64,000 nucleotides of DNA from Triplophysa rosa (GCF_024868665.1 NC_079914.1:5461189-5525188); one strand, 5' to 3'. Positions 46,630 through 58,298 are shown, counted from the stretch's first letter. Numbers and translations are program-made. The notes: generated by a model from the sequence alone, not told the origin.

Positions 46630-48993
46630 TTATGCAGCTTTGAACATTTCACTTCTGCACACTGAAAGAGCAAATGAATACATCTATAAGCATGATGAAG
46701 GCAGTTGTTTTATTCTAAATTTATCTAAATGATGCTGAGATACTGTATTACAACTCTGAAACATTTTGTAAAAATATTGTGATTTGAGATCATTTACCTT
46801 TAACTGGTTTGGGATTAGAAAAGCTTCTGTAGGTCACCTGCTGTAGATCAGTGTTTGTAGGACAAATTTCTTCAAATGTTTTATTTCCTTTAATAAAAAC
46901 TTTTAATAGTCCTTCAGAACAACACAATACAATCAGATTCAAAATGTTTAAAGACCTTAAGCACAATGTTTATATTGAGCCTGAATTTAAGAAAAATAGC
47001 TCACCTATGACTGTAATGATCAGAACAGCATTCAGCAGACCAAGTAAGAGAGTTAAAGTCTTCCAATCTGTTGAGTTTTGTTCTGTTACATTTGTATGAT
47101 TCTTGCACTCAGTTGTATTGAACTCGCTCAGTTGAGTTGGTTCTGTAAAGAAATGAGTCTGTTACAGAAATGAGTGTTACTGTCTGTGGATGATAATATC
47201 TGACGGCATTGTTGTTGAGTTTAATATCTACACTGAAAATTGACTGACTGAAAGGTGACTATAGTTAGCTGACTGAGTAAACTTGTTCCCTCAATTTATT
47301 TGTGTCCTGAAACTTGTATATTAAAGTTCACTTAACTTGATGCTCATGTAGATTGAACTTAACTTGTTAAGTTGACTGAACTTTGTGCTTATTTAATTAT
47401 AACGTACTTAATGAAAATTATAACACAAAATATATGAATGTGTCTTTAAATGTGCCATCGGTTTTTATTTTTTGACTAAACATAAATAACATTCAAGTGC
47501 AAAGACTTATGGGTATTCCTCATTGCATTTTGAACTTGTAATTTAAAGTTCCTTACATTCTGAAATGAACATTTTTAATTCATGGGCCCAAACCCCATAG
47601 TCATGATTACTTGATTTTTACCACATTAGGGCTTACAAACAACATAAGTTCATTCATCTGAGGGTGAAGCAACAAATAAACATTAGTTATATTAATAAAA
47701 AAACTGCAGTATTGTAAGGGGAAAAGTACAAATCTGAACCTTTATGGTACATTAGTTATCATAGGGTTGGTACCTATTGTGTACCTTAAATGTAGTTAAA
47801 GGTTTATTTTCTCCAGCATTTAACAGTACATTTAAAGATAAACAATAGGTGCATACAATTATGTACCCAAAAATAAATAATTTGTTTTGTACCTGATGGA
47901 CAAAAAGGAGCCCTTAAGGGGACCACCCCAGTTGTCATGGCTCTGCTTCATTTAGTCATGTCTTTCTTGGTCCTGTAGCAGAGCCATGACAAAGTCTTTG
48001 GTTATGTGTGGAGAGAAACATATTATTGTCCTTTTGACAATAATATTCGTTCTCTCCAGTGTCTCTTCATTGGCCCCGCTCCTCTCGTTTCCTTGTGATC
48101 TTTCCCTGAGTGTTTGATTACCCACACCTGCCCCATGTCGTTATCCCTCGTTTGTGTTTCCTATATACAGTATACCCTCTTGTTTCTTTGTCTTGTGTAG
48201 GTGGATTATATGTGTGATGTGCATATGTTCTATGGATGTACTATGTTGGTGTGTTTCGTTCTTCAGCCTTGCCTTGCCTTGCCTTGCCTTGCCCTGCCCT
48301 GTCCGTGAGTCCTGTTAAGTTAGTTGTTGTTAGTGTTCTTTGGTTTTTGTCTTGCCCCCTCTTTTTTCCCCATCGAGGGTGTTTTGTTTTGTTAAAAATA
48401 ATAAAACCCTCTTTGTTAACCCCTTCACCACCACCTGCCTGCATTTGGGTTCTCTCCTGCCACAGTTTGTGACACCAGTAGTGGGAAAAGTTCTGTACAT
48501 TAATTGTTCATTTGTTTTGATCTCTGAGGGAGCAAATGTACTCACCAATGATGTTCAGTCTTGTGCTGTGACTGAGTTTTGGAGGTGTATCTGTATTCAT
48601 ACAGTAATAAACTCCTAACTCATCTACAGTGACGTTATATATGACCAGACGATGTTTAGATTGTTCTGAATATTTGTTTTTCAATGTTTTATCGAAGTGA
48701 AAAGCAAATGTTGGGTTTGAGAACGACTGCAGTATGACTGTAGGAGAATCTGATTGTTTCTGTAAAACCCAATAAACGTCCTCATCATCCAGATCACAGT
48801 TTATAGTCACATTGTGTCCCAAATCAGTCAGTTGATCTAAAGTCTCTGCAGCTTGACACCAGATTAATACATCTATAAAAGACAATAAAAAGCATTTTAG
48901 GATGACTCAAAGGCACTATTAACAATAGTTAATACATTAATACAAGAAGACATTTATAATAAATTTACAGAGTTGAAAGTGAATAATCCTCAT
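46630..48993 (-). CDS. Family-1 V-set Ig receptor (211 aa), intact
   Basis: Exons: 48993-48969 (25 nt), 48872-48546 (327 nt), 47142-47005 (138 nt), 46911-46798 (114 nt) and 46661-46630 (32 nt, stop TAA). All phases are consistent and GT-AG sites are present. Residues 1-16 form a short signal peptide. The V domain (about 18-117) has Cys34, Trp43, Cys99 in ELGVYYC and a J-like HSTRLNI end. A stalk of about 27 residues has three N-x-T/S sites and a lone Cys130. The membrane segment is about 147-163 (LTLLLGLLNAVLIITVI), without a charged residue. The tail contains VTYRSF (Tyr191), close to but not a canonical ITIM. A solo LTR lies in intron 2. It is probably a surface receptor of lymphoid or myeloid cells. 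Confidence 0.85.
47933..48474 (+). mobile_element. Solo LTR, 542 bp, in intron 2 of the Ig gene
   Basis: Begins TGTCATGG, ends TTGTGACA, flanked by CCAGT at 47928-47932 and 48475-48479. The 5' end folds back on itself (TGTCATGGCTCTGC against GCAGAGCCATGACA within 60 bp). A CCTTG tandem run is at 48269-48290 and AATAAAACC near 48399. It ends only 71 bases from the V exon edge. Confidence 0.95.
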
Positions 48994-50739
48994 ATTGTTG
49001 CTTCGGTCAGATACCTTCAATATATTGAAACTTGCTTCACATGACAGTGTTTAAAATGAACTTTACTGAAGAGCTCTGACACACAGACAGGAAAAAACGT
49101 CTTAAGCAGAGGAAGTGTGTCAAGTTTGCTCTGACCACATGTACACTCTTTTTCAAATCAGATGCTCTATTGGTCGAATCATTTTACTAATCATCTCAAG
49201 TAAGACCATGGTTATTATTTTGATTATTATGTTTAAGAGCATTAATGTATAGCTACTATTTTTCATATTGTTTGGGGGAAAGACAATTCATAAATAATAT
49301 GTGTTTGAATACTAAGGTGATGTGCTGTTTAGTCGTAATCAAATTGGTGCTACAGTGCAGTTGTAGATCACCACAATGGCAAAATGTAACACGACAACAC
49401 TTAACAGTTCCCAGGCAAGTGCTGAATGAAGCATGTGCAGTGGTGAAAAAAACGCAACTGTTTTTGATACACTAGTGTTTATTGCACAGGACACCGAGAG
49501 ATAGCTGCCTTTAAAGAAAATACTTAATATGCATATATTCATGTTACTATCATTTATGGCTGCATTAACCATTGCAGGAGTAAACATCAAAGGCCTACAT
49601 CTGCTAAGTCTGCACAGAAATGTGGTAGAGAATTAAGGAAAATACGTATTTCTTTTTAACGTATCGTGAAATTATTAATTCTCTACAAAAACACGCTGGA
49701 AGTAACATCTATTTCTTTGTATAGTGTTTTAAGATTGAATGAATGCAAATGAAAAAGCCAAAACCACAAGACACTGACAATCAATAGAAGACAAAAACTT
49801 AAAAGGGAGAACTTCAGATTGAGATCATTATTTCACAATGTACATTACATTGTTCATATATTGGCCTACATCTCTTATTGCAGGTTAAGGATAAGTGCTT
49901 GCTGCTTATTATTATGAAATTCATATAGACATAGGCATGTTTGTCTTGTCAAGAATAGCACATGCAACAGTAATGTCACAGGTCATTTACATTTACATTT
50001 ATTAGTTTGGCAGACGCTTTTATCCAAAGCGACTTACAAGTAGGAGATGATATAACATTTTGTCAACCCGCTAAACAGTACCGATAGTTTACAATGCCAT
50101 GCTATTAGGAGGATTAAAGCTGAAGTAAGCAAGGGAGAGAATAAACGACATTAAAGACAAACATTTTTATTAGACATGAAAAATTAATTTAGACAGTTAT
50201 TGGTTAGTCCGCTAAATCCTGTCAGGTGCAATCCTCAATTTGTTTAGACACTGAAATCTTCTCTTCAGTTCCCCAAAGGTAATTTCCATGCATGACCTTG
50301 TCCTGGCTAGACAATAGGGGTTCAGGTGAAGGACTGGTGTCATTTAACACTGCCTGCAGTCATTCTGTAGCCCCTGTGTCCAAGCAGGATCCAATAATAG
50401 TCACCTGTGTAACAGAAAATTGCAGTTCAGTTATAAGTGTATGTAATAAGTACATGTAACCATTGGTGTGACCACTGACATTACCAGGTGCTGAGCCCAC
50501 ACAGGTATGTTTTCGACATAATATTGACTGGCTAAGTTACCTCTTATAAATCACTATCTCTTATGCTCATGTTTATGGCATTATTACATTTCCCAAGGCA
50601 CATTTGAGAGTTAGGTCATTCCTATACAGTTCACTAACTTTTAAGCACCTAGTACCCCCTGGTGGAAGTGCCACCACATGTGCAAATGTGTGAGCTGTCA
50701 TTTAACACTATAAATACCACAGCTTGTGTACTCATAGGA
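48994..50739. other. No gene seen
   Basis: 5' flank of the intact family-1 gene, then AT-rich sequence. 49995-50040 is a SINE tail (GCAGACGCTTTTATCCAAAG) without a clear head. No coding support. Confidence 0.4.
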
Positions 50740-50829
50740 GATAAAAATGTCAGCAACGGCAGGTATTGTGTTCTTTATCGCAGAAAAAAATGCAATTAAA
50801 CAATGCAATGTTAAACACTACTAGTTAAT

Positions 50830-51157
50830 TGTAACAAAGTTCAATAGGAGGGAAGGAAGGAGGCGGGAACCGGCGAACATTTCACAAACTTTAATACAAA
50901 ATAAACAAACAATAATTCCGCAAATAAAAGGCCGGCAGCCACCTCACGGTCGACTGCCGGCCACACGAACATAAACAAACTTAACTTCCGGGCCCGGCCC
51001 TCTCTCCCGATGGTCCGGTCGCTCGTCCTCTTATGCTCCCGAGCTCCCCCGTGAGGCATGCGGGGACCGGCGGTCGCACAGCTGACACTCGTTGCCACTT
51101 ACGCCGCCGGCCCCGCCTTACTCGCCCCACGGCTCTCGCCCCGCCTTCCTCGCTACA
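50830..51157 (-). mobile_element. Solo LTR, 328 bp, GC-rich
   Basis: On the plus strand it begins TGTAACAAAG and ends CGCTACA, flanked by TTAAT at 50825-50829 and 51158-51162. The minus strand reads TGTAGCGAGG to CTTTGTTACA. It is a different family from the TGTCATGG LTRs. Confidence 0.9.
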
Positions 51158-51263
51158 TTAATGCACTTCAAAAAATAATTAAGAAAAGTTTAACATTAGA
51201 AATAATGTTATCAGCTGACATTCTCAGCCAATGAGCATTTAAGCTGTGTGGTCAGCAAGTTGT

Positions 51264-52229
51264 TGTCGTGATCTAAGTCTTGTCTTGGCTTTGTGTCTCG
51301 TGTGGGTGTGTGTTGTTTTGTGGAACACGGTTCGAAAAATGGAGTGCCGTTTTTGACAGCTCTACACGTGTCCGATGTCTGTGTCACTCGCCCCGCCCCA
51401 GTGTCTCCCCGACAGGCTTTTCCCTCATTGGGTTTCCATCATCTCATCACCATCACTCCTGTAGCTCGTTCCCCATCATTAGTCTCCCCTGGTTCCTCAT
51501 TATGTTTCACCTTTAATTCATTCCCGTCATTAGATCCCCTCTATTTAATCCCTTTTGTCTTCTTGTCTTGTGTCAGACCGTTTTTTACTGTTCACGTCAC
51601 TGGCCGTTCCTTGTCTGGTTATCCTAGTTGTTCTTAGTTAGTTTGTTATAGCCATAGTCATAGTCTTGATTTATTTTTGTTTTTTTGTTTTCTCTTAGTG
51701 CGGACCTTGTTGCCCTTAGTTGCTCTCTTGGACACTCCCCTTGTTTTAGCCTCCAGTACCTAGACCGTTGCTCTCAAGTTTTCTGTTCACTTCCCCCTTA
51801 GTTCTCGTTGGTGTCTTGGACCTCCCAGCTCTTCTCACCCCTCCATCTCTTCTCCTGCGGTCGCCGCTCTCGTCTCAGGTCCGCCGGCGGGTCGAGGCTT
51901 CTCCCCGCTGTGCGTGTTCCCTTCGTGGGTCAGGAACTCCCGGACTGTGTCTACTGCTGATTCTCCCGTGAGTGCCGTCGGGTCGAGCCCTCTTCCCAGG
52001 GCCTCTCGTGGTTCTTGAGGGCCATACTGGTCCGGATCTCCCAAGGTGGTTCTGCTCTTCGGTAAGTCCCGGTGGGTTGAGGCCCCCTCCCCCCGGGCTT
52101 ATGAGGTCCCTGTGTTTGAGGCCACTGTCGACTGGTGGAATTACTGGACTGTGTTTATAAATAAAGAATATCACTATTTGCACCCGCATCTGAGTCTCCG
52201 CATCCTCTGTTCCTCCTGCAGTCATGACA
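51264..52229 (+). mobile_element. Solo LTR, 966 bp
   Basis: Begins TGTCGTGATC, ends TCATGACA, flanked by GTTGT at 51259-51263 and 52230-52234. An AATAAAGAATA signal lies near 52160. It splits the duplicated segment described above at GCAAGTTGT. Confidence 0.93.
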
Positions 52230-52735
52230 GTTGTTGCCTATTGTGCTTTTGAACAGCACAGTTGGGGGAGAGCAATCGCACCCAACTGCAGAATCCGGCA
52301 AAGCCGTCTCACTCTTAGGTGAATATTTTGCCAAGTGTCAGTATGACATTAGAGCAAGGCAGGACACTCTCAGACATATTCCAAAATGGCATGCATCTTG
52401 TCGTGATCAGTTCTGTGCAGATTTTGCTCATCTCAGACAAGCCCCATGTCTCTATCTGCTTCAGCGAGCATATGATGCTGGGATCTATGCTGACGTACAG
52501 TCTGTCACCTGTCGTGGATGGACTTTTCCCCCTGTGACATCACAGAGAGCTAAAATCTGAAACCCTATTTTTGAAACACTTACAAATTTGTTACAAATTT
52601 ATGGGGATTATAAAAAGGACTGGGTTTAAACACATTATAGTGACACATATTTATAATCAAAGAGCATGAAAATTATACATATTAAGCCCACTTTAAACGC
52701 CGCCTGGCTTGTCATAATGTGTGTTTGACATCATG

Positions 52736-53400
52736 TGGTACTACGCAGACCAAGGGGAACTGATGGGACCGTGACAGTATCCCCCCTCCTGGAGGGTTCG
52801 TCCTCGTGCCTACTATGGTACAACCAGGGAGGGGGGGACTATGCTACTGGCACCAGGAGGGTGCCGGCAGTTCAGGTGGCCAGGGTGGTGCGGGGGAATC
52901 GAGACAGCCACTTCACTCTGGTACCAGCATCTTCCCAAAATTGTCTTGGAAAAATGACGGGACATCCATTCCGCCAGACACATGCCACCGCCAACGCCGT
53001 CACTGTGGTGGACTCCGGGTCTGGGCAGTCATCCAAGCGAGGCAGCGAGCGGGCTCCTGGCTGTGCTCAGGTCCATGAGTGAATATTGGAGTGGGCTTGT
53101 GGAAAGTCTATGAAGCGGCTTGTAGGAAGGCTCTGAAGTGGGCTCGGGGATAAGCTCATGAGGAAATTCGTGGAGAGGTTCATAAGCAGGATTGTTCTGG
53201 AGAGACTCGTAAACAAGCTCGTGGGAAGGCTCTAGAGCGGGCTCAAGGAGAGTGAAAAGTGGGTCAAAATCCTGAAGAAGTTGCATGTAAAAGGTGAGTT
53301 CTACTTGGCGCAGATGAAACAAGAGTTCTCTGGAGACGCCATATAGCAATCCGCTTTTGGGTCCAGTCTTCTGTCAGGTGAGCCACGGACACAGAAATAA
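52736..53400 (-). mobile_element. Remnant of LTR-element 3' interior
   Basis: On the minus strand a purine-rich tract (CCAGGAGGGGGGATAC) at about 52790-52774 is followed at once by TGTCACGGTCCC, the layout of a polypurine tract next to a 3' LTR start. The LTR itself is cut to about 35 bases. 53060-53260 contains degenerate 30-bp repeats around AAGCTCGTGGGAAGG. There is no protein. Confidence 0.45.
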
Positions 53401-53407
53401 GCCTGAT

Positions 53408-53460
53408 CAACTGTAAGTCGCTTTGGATAAAAGCGTCTGCCAAATGAATTAATGTAAATG
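53408..53460 (+). mobile_element. SINE/LINE tail fragment
   Basis: Contains GTCGCTTTGGATAAAAGCGT, the conserved tail of the SINE family at 35879. No head is visible. Confidence 0.6.
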
Positions 53461-53774
53461 TAATGAATATGTAAAGGACCAGTGTGTTGATTTTAGTGGA
53501 ATCTAGCTGTGAGGTTTCGAATTGCAACCAATGGCTCACTCCACTGCTCACCCCTCCCATTCAAAGCATTACGGTAACCGACACAGGACACAGGAAGAGA
53601 AGAACAACATAGTGACAGAACACCCTCTGTAGAGCCGCTTGTCTGTTCAGGGCTACGGTAGAAACATGGCGGTGCAACATGGGAATTCCATGTAAGGGGT
53701 GTATGTAGATAGAAATAGCTCGTTCTAAGGTTATAAAAACGCTTCATTATGTAAGGTCTTTATACACCTCTGAA

Positions 53775-54600
53775 TGTCACATTCTGTTACGTTTTACACT
53801 TATTGTTTATGTTTTCTTCCTCCACTCTCCTGTGTGCTGTCACTATCAGCAACACAGGGCACTTTGTTTTGGCGGTTACCCCTCCCTGCTGCACAATCAG
53901 CCTTACTCGTGGCACTGCGTGTCTCATCTGCCCACACCTGCAACCTATTTCCCCCTCCTATTTAATCCTGTTCCCTGCCTTCGTTCTGTGTGGGTTCGTT
54001 TTATGTTTGTGTATTCTTTCCGCCTGTGGTCCTGTCTGTTCAGCATTCTTAACTCTGTCCAGGATTCGCAGGTGGGGATTTAGCCTTTTCAGGCAGGAAT
54101 ATAGCCAGCTCGGTTTCGGACAGTGTGGCTAGAGGGAGAGCGCTGTCTTCCCTCAACGGCTCAGCCCACTGCCGACACAGCGGACGTAGGTGCAGGCAGC
54201 TCACGTGCAGTTTTCCTTTCGGACTTCCACAGGCTTTTTTGCTCAGTCATGTTATTGGTTTCTTTTTACTTTACTTTGGTTGATTTGTTTGTTTAACATT
54301 CTTAAACTCTGTCCAAGATTTGCAGGTGGGGATTTAGCCTTTTCAGGCAGGAGTATAGCCAGCTCGGTTTGGACAGTGTGGCTAGAGGGAGAGCGCTGTC
54401 TTCCCTCAACGGCTGAGCCCACTGCCGACACAGCGGATGTAGGCGCAGGCAGCGCACGTCCTGTTTTCCTTTTGGACTTCCACTGACTTTTTTGCTCAGC
54501 CGTGTTATTGGTTTCTTTTTACTTTACTTTTGTTGATTTGTTTGTTAATACACCTTTTTGATTCTCTACCCCTGCATTTGAGTCCTTCTGTTTCGTGACA
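53775..54600 (+). mobile_element. Solo LTR, 826 bp, with internal duplication
   Basis: Begins TGTCACATTC, ends TTCGTGACA, flanked by CTGAA at 53770-53774 and 54601-54605. It carries a direct duplication at 54044-54548. Confidence 0.93.
54044..54548 (+). repeat. Direct duplication of about 254 bp inside the LTR
   Basis: Copy 1 begins CATTCTTAACTCTGTCC at 54044 and copy 2 begins CATTCTTAAACTCTGTCC at 54298. They remain closely similar to the TGATTTGTTTGTT motif at the end. Small differences show it is not a simple assembly repeat. Confidence 0.9.
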
Positions 54601-54605
54601 CTGAA

Positions 54606-55655
54606 GACATCGTTGTGCATATTATATTGCATTTCGGTCAATAGACCCTCCAAAAAATTACACACTCCTTTAAATTTCAGCGAAATGACAGCGCTACAAC
54701 TGAGCATTGCTGTGTGCCTCTGTGATCAAGCCTCGAGTAAGTGAAAATGTTTACTTAGCTTTTTATCATATTTGTGAATGTAGCTTGAAACGGATAGCCT
54801 GAAGAGCCTTTCCTTTTTAGTTGTCAATGTATGACTTAGTGTTTGGATAATTTGACCATTATCCTAAGTCCTAGAAACAAAATCATTTTTACCTATGAAC
54901 CCTTGGATGACACCGATTCGAAAGTACCCCAGGATGTCATATTACATCACAAAAATTCCAGCCATTTTGAATTTTTTGAGAAACATACTTTTTCAAACTT
55001 GTCCTAGACCATTTGTCTGATTTGCACCAAATTTGGTATATAGCATCTAGAGACAGTGCTGAGAAAAAGTTTTGAGAATATTTTTGATTGGCTAATCTGT
55101 TCTCGTATAGCACATCAACAAATAAGGCTGTCTCTTAGCCAAACTTTCATGTATCAATATGAAACTTGGTATATGTCATGTCATCAAGGTCTAGACCTGA
55201 GGTGTCACATCAAGTTTTGGCACAGCGCCGCCTACTGGTCATAAGATATAAAAATGCTGTTTTTGATTGAATAACTTCTGAAATCTTTCATCTAAAATCA
55301 TAAGAGTGGTCTCGTTTGATTCTTTGAGTTATGCCAAGTCGAATCATACCAAATGTTCCTCGTTCGGCCATTGGGGGCGCCACTTATTTCAAATTTTGTC
55401 CGAAAATGCAGTATTTTACTAACCCAATGATGTATTGTTACTACACTTGCTGTTGTTCATCATTACCATTTTCTGAGAGTAGGCATACCTGCAAAGTTTT
55501 AAGCTCCCTAGTCATCAAGAGATTAGGCTTGTTTGAGATGTACCTTGCCTCGTCTGAAAAGAAGACAAGAGTAGGCGGCTGCTGTAGGGGGAGGAGTGAA
55601 AACAGACACTAGGCAAGATGGACTCTTCCCAAATTGCGCTTTCGAGTCGACAGGA
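54606..55655. other. No gene seen; probable unclassified repeat
   Basis: 54980-55400 has the look of an interspersed fish repeat (CACCAAATTTGGTATAT, GCGCCGCCTACTGGTCAT, GGGGGCGCCACTT), but no termini or protein were identified. Confidence 0.35.
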
Positions 55656-55659
55656 AACG

Positions 55660-56130
55660 TCAGCAATGGAATAGATCGCGTTAGTGGTTTTTATCGCAGA
55701 TGAAATCGATGCAATTGAATTGCCCCTGCTTTTACATGAAGGTGGTTATGAGGACAATATATTTCACATAGGTGTGTTTTTTCCACATATAAATCACAAA
55801 ACCTACTTCAGTTAATGGACTTTTTAATGGAACACTTAAGAATAAAGATATCAGCTGACTTTCTCACCCAATGCGAATTTGAGCTGTGTCGTCAGCAAGT
55901 CATTTTCGTGCTTTTCATCAACGCAGTCAGGGGGAAGCAACTGCGCTCGCCTGCGGATTTCGGCCAGGCCGCCTCGCCGTTGCGAGAGTTTTTAGGCACA
56001 CGTCAGCATGACATCAGAGCAAGGCGTACGTAATTCAGACACATTTCTAACCGGCGTGCATCTTGCGCTTATCACTGGTTATCGATTCTGTGCAGAATTT
56101 GGCCATCTTAAACAAGCCTCAAACCAGAAG
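55660..56130. repeat. Second copy of the duplicated segment
   Basis: Counterpart of the split segment at 50.7-52.4 kb, here not interrupted by LTRs. It contains a short frame at 55815-56033 without recognisable domain. It is followed by a T-rich run at 56187-56250 and, at 56710-56755, by another block matching 52690-52735. Confidence 0.65.
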
Positions 56131-57029
56131 CTCAAAACTATCGTATTTGGAAGAAAATTATCCTACATGAGTCAAATGCAAAAAATTTTTTTTTTTTTTT
56201 TTTTTAATTATTTTTTTTATTTTCTGTTTTATTTTTTTATTTTTTTTTCTTTAACAGGTCTTATCCATCCTGCAAAACTGGGGTCCTTTTCCCACTCACT
56301 TTTGTATGTTTTCTGTCGGTGCTTACTTTTAGCCTGCTCTACAGACTCTGTTTCTTCTTTGCTATTCCCCTGTCTACAACTTCCTCTAGGACTGAGCGCC
56401 GAATGCATGCAGTGGGAACGTTAACTGGTGCATGGGAACGCTCGTGAGTGCTCGTGAGAGAGAGTCATTTTCCACAATGATTTGCCGAGAAGACGTAGCG
56501 CATGCGTAACTGCACGTTCATGTTCTTCAATCATGACGGCAGACATAGGATCCACAGCTAGATCAATGAGTATAGAAGCCATATGATTACAACGACCATC
56601 AAAATTATGAAATTATTGAACATTATGGGAATTTTTTCATTATTGATCGTACAGAGGTCAAAATTATGGTACAAATACGATAATTATGGTACGTCTGGCA
56701 ACACTGTATGAGGGTTAAATGCAGCCCGCCTTGTCATAAGGTTTGACTTCATCATGCCATAGCGTGCCAACCAACAGGCGTATGACATCAAGGTACCGCG
56801 AGAGCGCTTCTAAAACATGTGCAGCGGTAAGCTCTCAAATCGCTCTCGTGGTGTTTTGATGTCATACCCGATCAGACTGAGCACCGCCATATGGAGGTGC
56901 ACACAACATTATTGACGGAAGCACAAATAATGCTTGGTTTACAAAGCCATTTTAAAAAGGAGAGAAGTTTCTGACTTCGGTCTCTCGATTATTTGTACGA
57001 TATTCATCGATTCATAATACTGTGGCACC
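56131..57029. other. No gene seen; T-rich tract and 5' flank of the ITIM gene
   Basis: 56187-56250 is almost pure T with A interruptions. The rest is unique sequence leading to the start exon at 57030. Confidence 0.4.
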
Positions 57030-58298
57030 ATGATCATTGGGTATGTTTAATGAATTCTGAGTAAAATGTTATAGATCGTCAAAGACGTCATAGTTGTTAG
57101 CATTGAATGGCTAATGCCTTTTCCCTTTTACACATTTTAACTATATAAAGAACTTTAGCTAGGTGTCAGGCTAGGCTAAAGTTACGGGGTAAATATGCTT
57201 TTGCAATAGCCTTAGGTCACAGCTTTATACATTTTCTCTTTAGCATTTGTTTTAATATAGTTTTGACTGGGTTAAGTTTAGTGTTAAGAAAGCGCACAGT
57301 ACCAAAGAGGAAGACCAACCATGTGAAAATCCATAGCCCTGTTTTAGCATTTGAGGGGAACATAAGTTTGGTGATAGTTTTGTATGAAGCTATAAGTCTA
57401 TGATCGTGATGTTGCTTTGCTAGTACTAGTAGCTACAGAAACATGTTTTCTTTTCTTTTAATCTGTAGTTGTTGGTTCATCTGTGTATTTGTACTGCTGA
57501 AAAACATCTGCACTGCTGATACAGGTGAGCAACAGAGTTTGAAAGTTTTTTTCAGGCCACATGCAAAAACACCAGATCAAAACAAGTTTTTCTCTTATTT
57601 CAGTGTATTCACAGGACAAAGTTGAGGGGCTTATTGGATGTAATGTTTCCTTGCCATGTGCATCAAGTAAAAATGAGCAGAACCTTCAAGCTATTAATGT
57701 GCTTTGGAGATATAATGACAGCACAAATGTCTTGGCCATCATTAATGGTGAAGCTTCTGTAGAGCATCAGAAGCTCAAGTACAAGTACAGAACTCAAACT
57801 TTCCCTGATCAGTACACGGACGGAAACTTCACCTTAAAACTCAACAATCTGACACACACTGATGCAGGAACGTACCAATGCCTCATCTCACATTCTTTAG
57901 AACATGTGACCGTGTTGCTGCTTGTTAATGGTATGTAAAAACCAATTTATGTTACATATTTTAACAATGTTTTCCTAAAATCTGAATGCAGGAATTGATT
58001 GTCTAAAAGTTAATGGAACTATTTATTTTTCACAGAATCACCAGAAGAAAAGCCATCAGATGTAGGAGGAGGAAAGAGGACCATATTAATTCTTATGATT
58101 TGTGTTTCCCTGTTTATTGTTATTATATGTATAGTAATTGCCACAGTGATGATAAGGGGTTGTAAATCCTCTAGTTTAGAAGTATCTGCTACTGGAGCGC
58201 GCCTGTCCTGCCCAGTTTGGTTCAAACCGATATCAAACACACCTGAAGCAACCAATCAGAATAATCTGGATTACGCAGGGATCCCCTCTAACATATAA
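57030..58298 (+). CDS. Family-2 V-set Ig receptor with ITIM (218 aa), intact
   Basis: Exons: 57030-57040 (11 nt), 57469-57524 (56 nt), 57604-57930 (327 nt) and 58036-58298 (263 nt), with GT-AG sites and matching phases. Residues 1-20 are the signal peptide (CVFVLLKNICTA). The V domain (about 23-131) has Cys41, Trp57 and Cys115 in HTDAGTYQC, plus an extra Cys35. A short stalk and one membrane segment follow (about 148-171, ILMICVSLFIVIICIVIATV). The 47-residue tail ends with LDYAGI (Tyr211), a canonical ITIM that would recruit SHP phosphatases when phosphorylated. The exon plan is the same as the gene at 25156, whose tail has no tyrosine. The role inferred is an inhibitory surface receptor. 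Confidence 0.88.

Larger units (their letters stand above)
50740..52735. repeat. Duplicated segment shared with the 5' region of the 57-kb Ig gene
   Basis: Once the two LTRs are removed, pieces 50745-50815, 51165-51263, 52235-52450 and 52690-52735 match 55660-55740, 55815-55920, 55900-56130 and 56710-56755 in order. Shared words include GTCAGCAA, ATCAGCTGAC, GAGCTGTGT, GTCAGCAAGT, AGAGCAAGGC and GGCTTGTCATAA-type sequence. The original unit is unidentified; the short frames it contains have no known domain. Confidence 0.65.

Noticed and set aside
46851..47099. 82-aa plus-strand frame
   Set aside because: It is antisense to the TM and tail exons of the minus-strand Ig receptor.
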